Shown here one piece after another: positions 1 through 12,558 of a stretch of DNA of 64,000 nt. Made by a program: the position numbers and the translations under genes. The notes beneath the pieces were generated by a model. That model saw only the letters and a list, made by a program, of their open reading frames with translations. It made no database searches and had not been told where the DNA came from. Location: positions 27,977,315 to 28,041,314 of the forward strand of contig OZ024794.1 in NCBI GenBank assembly GCA_964017045.1, read 5' to 3'. Origin of the DNA: Omphiscola glabra. Its lineage: Eukaryota; Mollusca; Gastropoda; Lymnaeidae. Numbering within the stretch: the first letter of the stretch is position 1; each line of letters starts with the position of its first letter.

Positions 1-1400
1 TAGAATCATTTTTAAATTGACGATATAAAAGAAAAGAATTTTTTTCTAAAACTAGAACAAACGAAAAAATGGAATTGGCATAATAAACGAAATCCTAGCT
101 TTTTTTTTTTTGTCTACTGGATTCTCATCATGAAATATTGAATGTTAAAATGCATTCAAATAAGTAGGCAAGGCAGATTGTATAATGAAATATAATTTGA
201 AAACAGTTTGCCATATTTTGATACTTAGCAAGAGCTATATTGAAATTATAGACCTTTATATTGATGTAAATATAGTTTAATTATTAATACCGTGTTATGA
301 AAGTCTTTAGAATTGTGAGTTTGCCACACACACAAAAAAATTATTTTAAATATCAAAATATGCGAACAACTAGAAGGAAGACGTTAAAATAAGGAGCGGC
401 CAATCTGCAATACAATACGATACTTATAATCGAACAATGTAAGCATGTAACGGGATCAGCCTTAAATATTCGGATCATCAAATATATCGAGCATTGCATA
501 GCGATATTTCTTTGGTTCCACTAATAAACATTGTAATCGGTGAAACGCATAAGCTGCTACTCTTTTAAAAAACATGTTATAAAAATGAAAATTAATGGGT
601 TTTTAAAATAAAATATATTTTAGTTTTTTCATAGATTTTTCTACGGGGTGTGGCACTCCCCGTCCCCTGGGTATATGCCTGAAAGAAACACTGCTGGGTG
701 TGAAGGGAAGAGGTCTGAGCGGGACTGACTAATAATAAACTTATAGTGTTTTGTTTTTTTAACTAGGGGAGATTATCCATAGAATTAAACTAACATTTTC
801 TCAGATTATCCCACATTTCCCAACCGTGGGGTCGAAACATCGTACTGTCAGATCCAATCACATGCTTTTTATCTCCACCAAGCATCCGATAAGGACAGGT
901 GTGCAGAACTTAACAATAGTTAACCGTACAAGTAGATATACGTCTCACGCTCTCAGCTTTGTTGGTCAGTGGATATGCTCAAGGTGACTGTGTGGAATCT
1001 AACAAGTTTCTTTTTACTGCAAATAAACTTAAATTTAATATCAAGAGTTTTACCACGTTTCGCAGAGACACTAACAATAATTCCTTCAGAGACGTAAAGC
1101 ACAATAACAGTATGAATAAATTTATGGTATGACATATTGATTTATATGAATCCCAAATCGCTTATGAGAATTCGATACATTTATGTCGACGAAACGATCG
1201 GTTTTTAAATTTTTTTTGTTGTTGTTGTTGTTTTCTTTTCCCCAGTTTTAGAGACATTGAATATTTGTGAAAATGATAATGAATTATTTTTAGCAGTTTA
1301 TTTTATTTTATTTATAATTACTTAGCATGTTGTGGCAGCACGATAATGTTGTTCTTGTTTTTTTTTTGTTTTTTTTAAGTAAAGAAACCAAACATCGTTG
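1..1400. other. AT-rich intergenic or intronic sequence
   Basis: No gene, RNA or domain recognised. The only structure is one hAT terminus ending at 693. Any intron leading to the Ig exon at 1418 would run through here. Confidence 0.5.
679..693 (+). mobile_element. hAT terminal inverted repeat (single end)
   Basis: CTGAAAGAAACACTG is identical to the right TIR of the 4-kb hAT element at 50675-54680, and the preceding bases (TGC) also match the inverted left end there. The partner end is not in the window, so this is either a truncated copy or an element extending to the left. Confidence 0.55.
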
Positions 1401-1417
1401 TGAAACCGCCATTGCAG

Positions 1418-1550
1418 TACCGTGTGTACACGGACTTAATCATTCTCTTAACCTGTCAGGCATCGGGTATGCCGCCACCCAGGGTGCAGTGGTACAAGGA
1501 CGGGCGTCGGCTCACGGAGGGCAACGCGCGAATCAACACTTTGTCGTCTG
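1418..1550 (+). CDS. Exon: first half of Ig I-set domain
   Basis: The frame gives a hydrophobic B strand ending in Cys, then ASGMPPPRVQWYKDGRRLTEG, a clear I-set core with Cys, Trp and the KDG turn. The acceptor is attgcag at 1411-1417. The donor gtaata follows a split Gly codon, which the exon at 1996 completes. An overlapping ORF at 1327-1554 is in another frame and is a shadow. Confidence 0.78.
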
Positions 1551-4500
1551 GTAATATTTGTCCGTTGTTCCTGTAATGTCAGCACCGTGAAAATCGTAAA
1601 TGTCTTAAAAGCAGAGTTTTTTTCAGGCGAGATGTCCCACACAGGCGCCTTATCCCAGATTCCTAGCTGGAAACGATGCTTCAAATTTTATTTTATTTTT
1701 AAATTAGGGATCACGCATGACAGATTGAATGGGTAATGTCACTTTAGGTCCAAACGTATTGTTTTGTCAGGAGCATTTAAAATGTTACGGCGGTCATGAT
1801 GAAAATAGTTTAATTCCACTATCAATTAAGTTATTATTTTAAACTGATTCATTTTAAGTCGATAGAAAGCAGTAAAGAAAAAAATTACTTTGGGGGAAAA
1901 TAATAATTTCAAAACTACGTTCGGGAATTTTTTTTTAAGTAGCTAAAATGTTTTAAAGACATTTTTGTAAAAATCGTTCATAAATCGGCTTTCAGGTGAA
2001 CTGTTGATCTCCTTGGCCAGGAAGTCAGACACTGGACTGTACACGTGTAAGGCCGTCAACGATGAGGGAACTGACACGGCCAGCTCCTACGTGCAAGTCG
2101 CAGGTGCGTGTAACATGTTTTACCTGGACTTTTGAAGGGCAAACACACACACACACAAACGCACAATGAGAGCCAATTTGTCAAAGTGATGTTTAACTGA
2201 TTATTGCATGAATCAATCGTGATTGCTTCAAACAAAAGGAAATCAAATTACACAGCACGCTTTTCAAAAAGGGAGACAAAGTCAAAATTCTGGTGCCAAC
2301 TGAAAATATATTCAGCATGAACTGTTCCTGTGGCCGTCTTTGATCGGACTAAACTTACCAACACCCTAGGGAAGTGTGTATCACATCAAAAAAAAATTAT
2401 TATTATTTTAAATGGTTCGCGATATTAGAATCTTACAAGCCATTCATGAACAGTGCGAGTCATTGTGAAAATACCGCGTAAGTCTAGCTTATCACAGAAA
2501 CAATCAATATTGTATAGTTTGAAAACAAAGGCGTCCCAAATTTAAATGTGGTTAAGAAGTATGGGCTCAGCTGTAGCGCGATTCTTTCATTTCAAAATGG
2601 AAGCTTGCTTTTGTCAACCCCTTGGAGTTTTGTTGACAGAAATCCGTCAGTGGCGTGGTCAGTTTTCGACTCTGTTCATTTCTCTTACTAGATCATTTCT
2701 AAACACTTTGAATCTTTCAATAAATTTAAATAACGCGACTCCCTGGTTACTGAAACAAAAGTACAGAACGCAGTACTCCCCAGTTCTTATGCTTAGTGAG
2801 AAAATATTTGCATAGGGTCATTTTATTACAGGTTTGATCATTAATTAAACCGATTACTTAATGAAACAGGGCTTTTTATATTTTGTTCGGATTTTTTTTA
2901 AATCTGAAATTTGTTCCAACGGTTTGTTCGATGAGGAAAAAACTAGATTTAATTTATTTCAGTTTGTTTTTCCGCATTCCTCCAATTAAAACGATAAGTA
3001 AGTTACAAATGGTGTGCAGATATGAATGACTGGAGTTTTTCCTCTTATTTGACACTTTTTTATTTCCTTGTTTTGTTTTTTTTTGTTGGTTTTTTTTTTG
3101 ATAGTTTAAAAAAACTGTCCAGAAAGAGTTTTGAAAAAATAACTTCTTTAAAGTCGGATAACTGTTTCAGATGTTTAGGGAAGTATCCAACGACAAATGT
3201 GAACGCACTTGCCGCCGGAAAATAAAGACATGTTGTAGCATTGACAACAAAGGAAATGCCACCCACCCCAACCACACACACACACAAAAGTGGCCAAAAT
3301 GTTATACGGAAAATTCTGAGGCCACAGAAACACAGAGGATTTTTTTACTTAACTACATTCATTAGCTAAATCGATGCAACGTGTATCTGAAACAAACTGA
3401 ATACTGGCAAAACGTGGTGCTGAATGTCCAGCATTTAGAGGCTACCCTCCAAACAAGCCCACAACGTACTGAACTATTAACAGTCACCAGTAAATGATGA
3501 TGATTATGGTTTTCAAAATGCATATACACTTTCTCGGTGAATTTGAAAATACGAGGGTGATTTTAACCATCGTAAAAAATGGTGTCTGTTTGATGGTGAC
3601 CTAGTCCATGAAGCAACATGTTGTGTTGTAAATCAGCAAGATTGTGGTCGATTTGATGAGGAGAACGAAGACAAAAATTCTATCAATGCATTTCTCAAAA
3701 TGTAAAGGAAAAACTACAAGATGTTTCATTGTAGGGGAATTCTTTCAGGAGTATTAAAGGCGGCTAGAAATGTGGATCATCAAAGAAATTTCGGAAAACT
3801 AACTAAACCTACCAGAAACTTGTACATAAGTTGTTCATGGATGTAGGTTCAGGTTGATCCTTGAATATCTCAGTGTTCAGAAGTACAATTAACAAAGATT
3901 TGATCTTATCGGAATAAGTCATTACTTTCTCTGTAGTTCGGAAACTCAAATTCTATTTCACTCAAGTTTAGTTCACTGTCTACAATGTCCTGTTTCCCAT
4001 TCTGTTGACGAGTTATACAAGATGGAGGGACAAGATGAATCGACAAGATGAAAGGACAAGAAGGAAGGGCAAGATGGGAGGACAAGATGGGAAGACAAGA
4101 TGGGAGGACAAGATGGGAGGACAATATGGGAGGACAAGATGGTGGGACAAGATGGGAGGAAAAGATGGGAGGAAAAGATTGGAGGACAAGATGGTGGGAC
4201 AAGATGGGAGGACAAGATGGAAGGACAAGATGGGAAGACAAGATGGGAGGACAAGATGGGAGGACAATGTGGGAGGACAAGATGGTGGGACAAGATGGGA
4301 GGAAAAGATGGGAGGAAAAGATGGGAGGAAAAGATGGGAGGACAAGATGGTGGGACAGGATGGGAGGACAAGATGGTGGGACAAGATGGGAGGACAAGAT
4401 GGGAGGACAAAATCGGAGGACAAGATGGGAGGACAGGATGGGAGGACAAGATGGGAGGACAAGATGGGAGGACAAGATGGGAGGACATGATGGTGGGACA

Positions 4501-7500
4501 AATGGAAGGACAAGATGGAAGGACAAGATGGAAGGAAAGATAAGAAAAAGGCAGAGAAATTCAAGAAGGTTGTTGGCTCTCTCTCTCTTTCTCTCTCGTT
4601 TCTTAAAAAACTGTTCTTAAATTGTAAAAGCTGTTGTCCAGATCCACGAAAAGCGTGGATCAAAACTAGGAATAATAATAATGTGGACCTCAAGATGTCC
4701 CAATTGTTTGCAACAACACTATCTATTTAATACAAAATTAACTTTTCTCTTTAAATTGTGTCTCATTCTTGACAGGTCCTTGCCAGGATTACAAACAAAT
4801 TAACACAGACAAACTCAAACAAATAAATAAGTTTAAATGTACAGTATTGTAAAGTACTATCACTGGGACAAATCAAGAAATCTTTATATTCAGATAAACT
4901 AGTTTGACAGTTTCGAACTGTTGTAGAATGTATCTACATTTTTGTTATTTTCAGCAAGATTTATTGACAAACATCCTAACATGTTCATCAATATGCCTCT
5001 AACCCAGCGGTTCTCAATCTAAGGGTCGCGACCCCTTTGGGGATCGAGTGACCATTTCACAGGGGTCGCCTAAGACCATCGAAAACATGTACTCTACGGT
5101 GATGAAGGAGCACGGAAAATAATTGTGTGGTTGGAGTCGCAAAAACACGAGGAACTGTATTAAAGGGTCGTGGCATTAGGAATGTTGAGAACCACTGCTC
5201 TAACCAAACAACTAGACGATAGCTTCAATAATTGAATTTTTAAAATGTATTATAATTCCTGTAAGGAGCGGAAAAATTTGGATGTAAGGGACAAAAATAA
5301 ACTATTATAACTTTGAATGCAAGGGGCACAAGACCGAAAAATTGCACGGGCGTCCAAAAGTTACGCGACTGCTGGATTATAATGACTTAAAACTTAAGGT
5401 CTTCTATTAATTTATGCTCCACACCAGAATACACCTCAGGCTGTGCAGACGGCTCAACTGACGGCCTTGAGCTTCACAACGACATCCAGGCCTGCTCGGG
5501 CGTGTGGAAGGGTCACGTTAAATTCGGGAAGTCCCTCTGCTCCAAGAGTTGGAGAGTCTGCAGCCCCCGGGACCGGAAACGGTTGCAAAAACTCAATAAC
5601 CACGACGTGTTTGATCTGCCGGGCTGCTACGCTTATAACGCGGCAAGTCAAAAGAGCAGGTGTAAAAGGTAAAGTCGGAGATTGATCTGGGTTTTTTGTA
5701 TTTTAAGTCGCGTTTTTTCCAGCTATGATTAGAATGGGAGTCAACGTCTCCGTTGTAAAATATTACTAGTCGGGCCAGTCTCACCTATCAGTTAAGATAT
5801 AATGGCGACCGCGTGTATCTTAATGACACTATGTTTTTAGCTGTGTCAACGTGAGACCATGTTCGTCAATGTATGTGATTATATGTGTGTCAATGTACGT
5901 GTCCGTGTGTATTTTCCTGTGTGTGCGACTCATTCATATTGAAAGATGGGTCGGTCATATTGTGTTTTGCTAAAATTGCAGACAATGCGCATACATTTCT
6001 TCTAATCTTGAGCTGTCCATAAAGTGGAACCTCGGTTAACGAAGTTAACCCGTTCAGAAACACCGTTCTTAAACCGAAATGTTCGCTAACTGAAATAAGT
6101 TTTCCCACAGTGATCAACGCGAATGCAATTAATCTGTTCCAGTCTCAGAAATATGGTTAGTTTTTTTAAATGTTGTTCTGTAATGAAACTTATTTATATC
6201 TGAACTAGCAGCCTCTCCACGTCTTTTAACGATACGAATTCCAGTTCTTCGGCGATATTTATTCCAAACACCCTCGACTCACTTCGGCACTTGTACTCTG
6301 TGTTTAGGCCAACAACCACTGTGCAACTGCAGTCTTTTCACAAATGCTATCTCGCTGTCTCCTTTCTACGGCTGCTTACGTTTATCCAAACTAACAACAC
6401 GTTTTTATAATACTTTGTCTCGCACTTCAGACATTTGCTTCGTTCACAAAGTCACTCCTTTAGCCGCAGCAGTTGGCTTTGTTGCCCATTTTCTAAAAAG
6501 ACTTTCTCTCTACTCGCATCTTGTAGAGCGTAATTTTTTATTATTTTTTTTTTGTTGACACACATGACACTTTCGTTTAGTCAATTGAATCTTCCTCATG
6601 CTGACCTAAAAGGTAAAAAGTTGTTGTTGTTTTTTTGCACTAAGACAAACAATGTTTACTAACAACGTGCCAAAACTCTCACAAATGGGCCGGTGGGATT
6701 GTATGCCCAGATGTTGAGGCGAAAACCCTTGGCACATTTGCGTCTATTGCCCCATGTCTTCCAACCCCCAGTTCCCTGACACCCTCGCTGAGAAGACCTT
6801 GAAATCAGTGAAATATCATATTCAATACCAAGGCACAGAAACATCACGAATCCCCTCTACATAAATATGAGCCAGTCTAATCAATACATTGATCGAGGGT
6901 TCTCAAGATATAGAAGAAGAAGTGTGCGGATGCTCGTAATCCGAATTATAGATCGTTAATGGGGACCAAAATTGGTCACCAAACTTGTTCGCTAACCAAT
7001 TTGTTCGTAACCCTGTTATAATAAATATAAATTTTCATAGTATAACTAACTGAAAGCATCGGTTATACAAAATAATGTGTAAGTGATAAAAGTTTTTAAA
7101 ATACGTTTAAGTGTTATTCAGTTCCAGGTCTAAGTTCTTAATTTTATTTGCCAAAAAAAAAAAAACCACTTCGGATTCTCTAAGAAATAACTGACTATGT
7201 TTGATATAAGTCTATGCCAATTACTTTAGCCTCCATAAAAATGTATTCATCTTTTTTATTCCAGCTGTATGACCGGTAAAATGTCCGGCGTGGGGAAGGA
7301 CTGTGGTTGGGTGGACCACGCCCACAAGTCATGTTTACCTCATGGAAGTGTGGAGGTCTTCTCTTCCAACCTGACGTCATCGTGTGAGCACACACCCGGA
7401 CTCACTACCGGTGTGTTATGTTGTAGAAGACCCAAACGGGAGAGAGGTATGGAACTGATTACTTCGAGGTCAAATAACACTCCCCCCCCCCACACACACA

Positions 7501-9028
7501 CCAAATAATAATAATTAAAATAATAATAATAGATAAAATATAAAAAAATATATAAATAAATAATAAAACGATATCAAAGTTTTAAATGTTGGCCTTACTG
7601 TGACCACTGATCAATTAAAGCAAACATGTATTCAAAAGTGATTTTGGCAAAAATAAAATATATTTTCATTCCAATATTTAATATAAAATATATTTAAAAG
7701 CAACAAAATATGCTTTTATAATATAATTATATTTGATGGATGTGCATGATGTGAATTATTTCTGTTAAAACTGCATACAAAAAAACTCTTATCATTGAGT
7801 TTGAGAAAACTTCAAGACTTGTGTCATGAGAAACAATTTCATCACAACATTGTATGGACACTAAAAATTTTTTTAAAAAACACCGTGGCCATAACTGATT
7901 TCACTGGTACAGCAACATTTTTTGTTTAAAAGCGAAATATTGATCTTCTTGGATAAACCCTTGAGTTACCCTTGCAACCAGTGAAGTATCCCCTTCAGAA
8001 CCACGCACAGTAACATCGCGAACCCTTCTGAAACATAGGAGCCAGAATGATCAATTCATTGATCGTGGGCCCCCAAAATATCGAAGAAGAAGAAAATTTA
8101 AGACACGATTCTTTTAGTTTTTTTTTTTTCTTTTTCAATCTTGAATCAATTATTTGAACTACCCGCTTCTCAATAATAACACTTTGAACTTACCTGCAGA
8201 TAGGAAGGTTGCTTGCACGCCACGGTGCGAAAATGGCGGTGAGTGTGTCGTCCACAACAAGTGCGTGTGTCAGCCAGGGTACAAGGGCGTCAGGTGTCAA
8301 ATACGTAAGTTGGGGAGCCGCGGTTTAAAGTTCACAGAGGGGCTTATTATGAAATATCTTTCAAAGGGACATTAATTGAATATTCTTTCTGTATGAGGGT
8401 CTCTTCTGTTGTAAATAAATATTGTAAAATTTAGACATTATACTACTATTATTTCTTCAAATGTTTATTTTTTTAAATATTTTTTAAGACTGTTTGTTTG
8501 AGTCAGATAGACAATGATTCCTAAACGTTTGAAATACTAACCAATCCAGCCCCCGCCCCAGTCCCATTTTTGTTACCGGTAAATTATTTTTTTTAATCAC
8601 CCCACCCATTGGAGATAAACTGGTTTCGCTTTGGGTTCCAACCAATCTAAAAATTGCACGTCAAAGTCAGAAGTATTGGGAGGACATCGTGCAAAATTAT
8701 AGCACTAGTAGTATCTGCTTCGACGCGCTCTAAATTTGTGTAAAATATCGCCAATGGAACAAAGGAACACATTTTAAAACAATTATGTTCCATTTGAAAA
8801 GTATTATATCTTTATCTCTCTGTTTGGTTACAGCCGTGTGTGAGTCGTCGTGCAGTGGTAAAGGTGTGTGTATAAAACCAAACGTGTGCCAGTGTGAGCC
8901 CGGCTACACGGGCACCACGTGTAGAACGAAGGAAATGTCCTGCAAGACGCCATGTCTTAACGGCGGACGCTGTCACTTGGGAAAGTGTAAATGTCCAGAA
9001 AGTTTTGCGGGGAAAGCCTGTCAGTTTG
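1418..9028 (+). CDS. Partial gene: Ig I-set, Cys-rich and EGF-like domain protein (six exons)
   Basis: Six exons read through in compatible phase: 1418-1550, 1996-2103, 5440-5668, 7265-7446, 8200-8304 and 8834-9028, each bounded by AG/GT. Exons 1-2 together make an I-set immunoglobulin domain: strand-B Cys, WYKDG, then DTGLYTCKA around the second Cys. Exons 3-4 make a roughly 135-residue Cys-rich domain that I do not recognise, with landmarks ACSGVW, PGCYAYNAA and GVLCC. Exons 5-6 make three EGF-like repeats with the CxCxPGYxGxxC ending. EGF junctions are phase 1, as is usual for extracellular modules. No start, signal peptide or stop was found: the 5' part lies before the window or is unrecognised, and a good donor (gtaagt) at 9029 implies a further exon that I could not find before 12.5 kb. 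It is probably secreted or the ectodomain of a receptor; the ligand is unknown. Confidence 0.8.
1996..2103 (+). CDS. Exon: second half of Ig I-set domain
   Basis: Starts after ttcag, completes the Gly codon from the previous exon and contains the F-strand signature DTGLYTCKAVNDEG. It ends GCA G before gtgcgt. The split of one Ig domain over two exons is common in animal I-set genes. Confidence 0.8.
2104..4017. other. Intron of the Ig/EGF gene without recognised features
   Basis: Intron between the Ig exon and the Cys-rich exon. It is AT-rich with homopolymer runs; the ORFs here have no domain signal. Confidence 0.5.
4018..4545. repeat. 13-bp purine-rich minisatellite
   Basis: About 40 imperfect copies of a 13-bp unit close to GACAAGATGGGAG, strongly strand-asymmetric (purines on +). 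Because 13 is not a multiple of 3, all frames stay open and several overlapping low-complexity ORFs appear on both strands; none is a credible gene. It lies inside the intron between exons 2 and 3 of the Ig/EGF gene. Confidence 0.95.
5005..5197 (+). mobile_element. SPIN-like hAT MITE, copy 1
   Basis: A 193-bp element bounded by CAGCGGTTCTCAA and TTGAGAACCACTG, with a perfect 8-bp target duplication CTCTAACC (4997-5004 and 5198-5205). The internal motifs GGGTCGCGACCCC, CCTAAGACCATCG and GTATTAAAGGGTCG match the SPIN (Space Invaders) consensus as I know it, but the middle is shorter. The duplication has central TA, the Buster/SPIN preference. Non-coding; in an intron of the Ig/EGF gene. Confidence 0.9.
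5440..5668 (+). CDS. Exon: Cys-rich domain, part 1
   Basis: Follows acctcag and joins in phase to the Ig exon. About 76 residues with regularly spaced Cys: CADGSTDG, ACSGVWKGH, LCSKSW, VCSPRD, PGCYAYNAA and RCK. Phase-2 donor gtaaag. I do not recognise the family; the spacing suggests a disulfide-bonded extracellular module. Confidence 0.72.
6018..7017 (+). mobile_element. Degenerate pogo/Tigger-like element
   Basis: The left end reads AGTGGAACCTCGGTTAACGA followed by motifs typical of Tigger-type elements (CGTTC, ACCGAAATGTTCGCTAAC). The right end has the inverted counterpart (TTCGCTAACC, TTCGTAACCC). It carries no transposase ORF, and an apparent LINE 3' tail lies inside at 6798-6922. The right boundary is approximate. 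Confidence 0.5.
6798..6922 (+). mobile_element. LINE 3' tail (same family as 23808-25460)
   Basis: Diverged copy of a roughly 125-bp tail shared with 7971-8093, 25331-25460 and 53902-54031: ATCAGTGAAATATC, GCACAGAAACATC, TCAATACATTGATCG, ending in (GAA)n. The coding part is lost. Confidence 0.65.
7265..7446 (+). CDS. Exon: Cys-rich domain, part 2
   Basis: Follows ttccag and completes a Ser codon from the previous exon. Landmarks: MSGVGKDCGW, a Cys in KSCLPHG, SCEHTPGLTTGVLCC. It ends in a basic stretch (RRPKRERG) that could be a proprotein-convertase-type site before the EGF repeats; that is inference. Confidence 0.72.
7971..8093 (+). mobile_element. LINE 3' tail (same family as 23808-25460)
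   Basis: Contains CCAGTGAAGTATCCCC, TAACATCGCGAACC, CATTGATCGTGGGC and a GAAGAAGAAGAA tail. It is the same tail that ends the 1.65-kb LINE at 25.4 kb. 5'-truncated, in an intron of the Ig/EGF gene. Confidence 0.75.
8200..8304 (+). CDS. Exon: EGF-like domain 1
   Basis: One six-Cys EGF-like repeat: TPRCENGGEC, then KCVCQPGYKGVRC. Phase 1 at both ends, with acceptor ctgcag and donor gtaagt. Confidence 0.82.
8834..9028 (+). CDS. Exon: EGF-like domains 2 and 3
   Basis: Two EGF-like repeats in one exon. The first has CSGKGVC and CQCEPGYTGTTC; the second has CLNGGRC and CKCPESFAGKAC. Acceptor ttacag, donor gtaagt, phase 1 at both ends. The strong donor implies a downstream exon that I could not locate. 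Confidence 0.82.
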
Positions 9029-9554
9029 GTAAGTAAACGTAAAAAATTGTCCACATAATAATTGTGATTGTGCTTTATACCAATCTTTGTAGGGCCATAA
9101 ACTTTAAATTTGAAGCAATTAAGGATGAACTTAAGTAAAGGGATTTTTTAAAATAAAAAATAAGATGTCGGGAAACGGTGCCCTCTGGCCCTTTTCCGGT
9201 CTTCCATTTCTTTTTATATTCATAAGGTACATGCGGATAAATGAATAAAACATGGTTTATTGTTTTAATCATTTTTTGTTTAAATAAACGATACACACTT
9301 CTGTACATCTCAGGTTTTCGCTACTACTGATTAATATTGGTAAATCTTCGTGATCGTCTGCTGGGACGCAATCCAGTTATAATTAGGGAGCTCTTCCACT
9401 TTGATGCCTCTGTATCCAAACACAATTTACTTCCAGTCTAAACTTCAGTGAGGCGCTATCGGGATATTGGCACCCGCTGTGGTTCAAATATTTTCAAAGT
9501 AGCCCTTGCAAATGACGTTTGATGATCACCGTTTTCAAATAAAACGTATCAATC

Positions 9555-9930
9555 AATATGACAATCAACATGACAATCAACATGACAATCAGCATGACAA
9601 TCAACATGACAATCAACATGACAATCAACATGACAATCAACATGACAATCAACATGACAATCAACATGACAATCAACATGACAATCAACATGACAATCAA
9701 CATGACAATCAGCATGACAATCAACATGACAATCAACATGACAATCAACATGACAATCAACATGACAATCAACATGACAATCAACATGACAATCAACATG
9801 ACAATCAACATGACAATCAACATGACAATCAACATGACAATCAACATGACAATCAACATGACAATCAACATGACAATCAACATGGCAATCAACATGACAA
9901 TCAACATGGCAATCAATATGACAATCAATA
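9555..9930. repeat. 12-bp minisatellite
   Basis: About 31 near-identical copies of a 12-bp unit (AATCAACATGAC), with only scattered A/G variants and slightly diverged edge units. Since 12 is a multiple of 3, several frames encode tetrapeptide repeats (DNQH, MTIN on +; MLIV, DCHV on -). No splice or domain context supports translation. Confidence 0.97.
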
Positions 9931-10019
9931 TGTTGGATTATATATAGTGAATTTGTTGACGACTCGATATAGTAATACTGTTCTCTCTTTTTATTTAATA
10001 ACCAACGAGACATTGTTGT

Positions 10020-12558
10020 AATGTTTGAACATATTTTTAAAAAATGTTGTAATTTCCGAAGTGACTGACTAATTTTTAAACATTGATATCCTGTTTCAGC
10101 CATCAACCATTTCTTGACCATTTTAAACAGAACAGAAAGATGAGATAACACGTTCGCCATGATGACCCCCGATTGTCTCACAGAGGTTAAATGTCTTAGC
10201 TTGTTGGAATGTAAGAGATTAAATAATATGGTCGAATATCTACGGAGATGTCTAACGTTTTCAAGTGAAACTACTTGAACAGACTTTGTTTTACGGACCC
10301 ATGAAATCTTTAATTGTTTTGTGTGTCGGCAACTGGACGGAATCACAGTTTGAAAAACACTGTTCCGAAGAGAACTGAATATGTGATTAAGGCTCACCTG
10401 CTTGATATCGGTTGTTGTTTTTTACACACTTTTTTTCACTAAGGGTATTCGAATTGGATTCGTCATTTGATAACACATAATTTATTCAGAATTGAGAATT
10501 TGATTTTGAATACGTAGATAAGCTACCATTTTTTATGTACTTTGGTACACATTTATTGTTAAACTATCTTAAATACTTCAGTACGCATTTCTTGTTTACA
10601 TTTTTTTTTACTTTGCTATAGAATAGAGTAAAATGTTCGAGATGTAACATACATTAACTGATAACAGATGTAACAAAGGACTGAGTTATAGAGCGAAAGA
10701 ATGGGGGGGGGGGGGGGGAACAGATGCTTGGAAAAAGTTGTGAATGGCATTGACTGCAGTCTTAGCCACTGGACTTGTTTCGGTTTCTTTCCAAGACATA
10801 GCTTGTAGATTTTTTGTACGAAAACATATCGATGTACAAATAATTGTTCAATAAATAAAATATTTATTACAAGTCTGGTGAAGCAAACTTTACTGTCCTT
10901 GCCTTTACAAGCAATTAGTATTATAGATCATAAATATCAATACGTATAGATATATTATATATATCCAACAGTTTGTCGAGTAAAAACATATCTAGACATA
11001 AAGTAAACATACACGTGCTTAAAATGAGGTTGTTATTATCTGGGCTGTTTGGAATATGTATCTTTACAATTGCAACTTGTTGAAAGAATAAACAAAGTTG
11101 ACATTGAAAGAGCTCTGTCAAACTCTAAAAATACAGCACACTATTAACTTTTATTCAACACTAAATGCATCGTGGTTGCAAATGTTAAATTTTGAGAAAC
11201 ACATATACATTCTTATTGCTGCACCCGGGCGAAGCCTGAATTTAGGCGCCCTTTAGCCAAACAAAGGTATAGTTATTCACATTTATTGCATGGTAAAAGG
11301 GCGTTCTGAAGAAGGCGCCCCGAACCGTGTACCACATTCTCGCACATCTCTGGTCACATTATATCTTCTCAAGCTTATCACGCTCATTACGTGTCACACG
11401 AATTACGAAAGACCATTAGGAGATAAAAGTCATGCAAGAAAATATTACATTGAAGAAAACAAATCAGATAAGTTAAGGCAATGATAAAGATAATAAAGTA
11501 AGTTTTACAATTACAATTAAACTCCCTATAAACAGACCAATGATCTATACCGGTAACACCATTCTATTCACTGATTTCTTGTATTTACAGGCGCACACAC
11601 AAAAAAATTATTCAGACATTTATTTGCAAAAAACAGTTGAAAGTTGAATGCGAGCATAGTGAGTATTATCGTGGAGTTTATTATCATTCTGCACGGGATG
11701 TTGAGGTTAGCATGGGCAATTAAATATGTCTAGACGTCTTTAGGTGGGACATACATCATTTCTGTTTGTTTCAACAAATCTACCCGATTTATTTGGCCGG
11801 TGGAGAAATAGGACAAGATCGTGATTTTACTGAGATCCTTCGAAAAATATTGAAGGAAATAATTAAAATTTATTTTTTATTTTTTTATATTATAGAAAAG
11901 ATCGCCATCATATTAAAAGTAAAATGTGTACAAAGTCACATAATTTCAACCAATTTTCATAAACTGTTGTCTAGATTAGTTACTGCCCACCAATACGTCT
12001 AATTGAATAGCAAGTGGTTGCACGACGCACTTTTACATACAATCTAAATAAGCAGCCCCCAGACCGTAGGAATGTTGGTTTGTGCAAGATCAAATATGAT
12101 ACTTAGCAACAAAGTCAATTGAAAGGAAAAAAAATCCTTAACATACCATTGATTTTACACAACAAACATTTCAGGCTAAATAACGAGATGTAGAAATACA
12201 AGCTAAACACCAAAATAACTGAGATAAAATTTAAACGCAAAAAAAGTATTAAATAATATTTCTTTTTTACACTGTAAAACTTTCTCCATATTGCTTTTTA
12301 AACATTTTTTTCAAGTAACTCTTTTCCAATTGTCTCCTCCACTCACGGAATTTTTTTTTCTAAGTGTTAGTGACTGTAACTGATGGAACCTTTACAAGGA
12401 TTTGATACTTTTGTAAAGGATAAAACACTCTTAGAGTAGTAAAAGAAACTTAATTTTTTTTTCAAATTTTTTTTTTTCTGTCGTGGTAGTGATTGGCAGA
12501 CGATATTTCTGTCTTGGTAGTGATTGGCAGACAAAGATTTGAAGGTGATACTTTGAAT
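10020..12558. other. Gene-poor AT-rich spacer
   Basis: Separates the plus-strand Ig/EGF exons from the 3' end of the minus-strand macro/DTC paralog A. It holds one hAT-like end near 10344-10362 (CACAGTTTGAAAAACACTG), a 16-base G run near 10704, and a 24-base duplication near 12490-12530 (GGTAGTGATTGGCAGAC). No exon recognised; the missing last exon of the Ig/EGF gene could be here. Confidence 0.45.

Noticed and set aside
1327..1684. ORFs of 75 and 78 codons around the first Ig exon
   Set aside because: Wrong frame or strand relative to the Ig reading, which has correct splice sites and domain residues.
4005..4620. Long overlapping ORFs (147-226 codons) on both strands
   Set aside because: All are by-products of the 13-bp minisatellite, which is open in every frame; no domain or splice support.
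9494..10397. ORFs of 129-282 codons across the 12-bp repeat (DNQH, MTIN, MLIV, DCHV)
   Set aside because: A 12-bp unit keeps any stop-free frame open indefinitely; the products are pure tetrapeptide repeats with unrelated ends.
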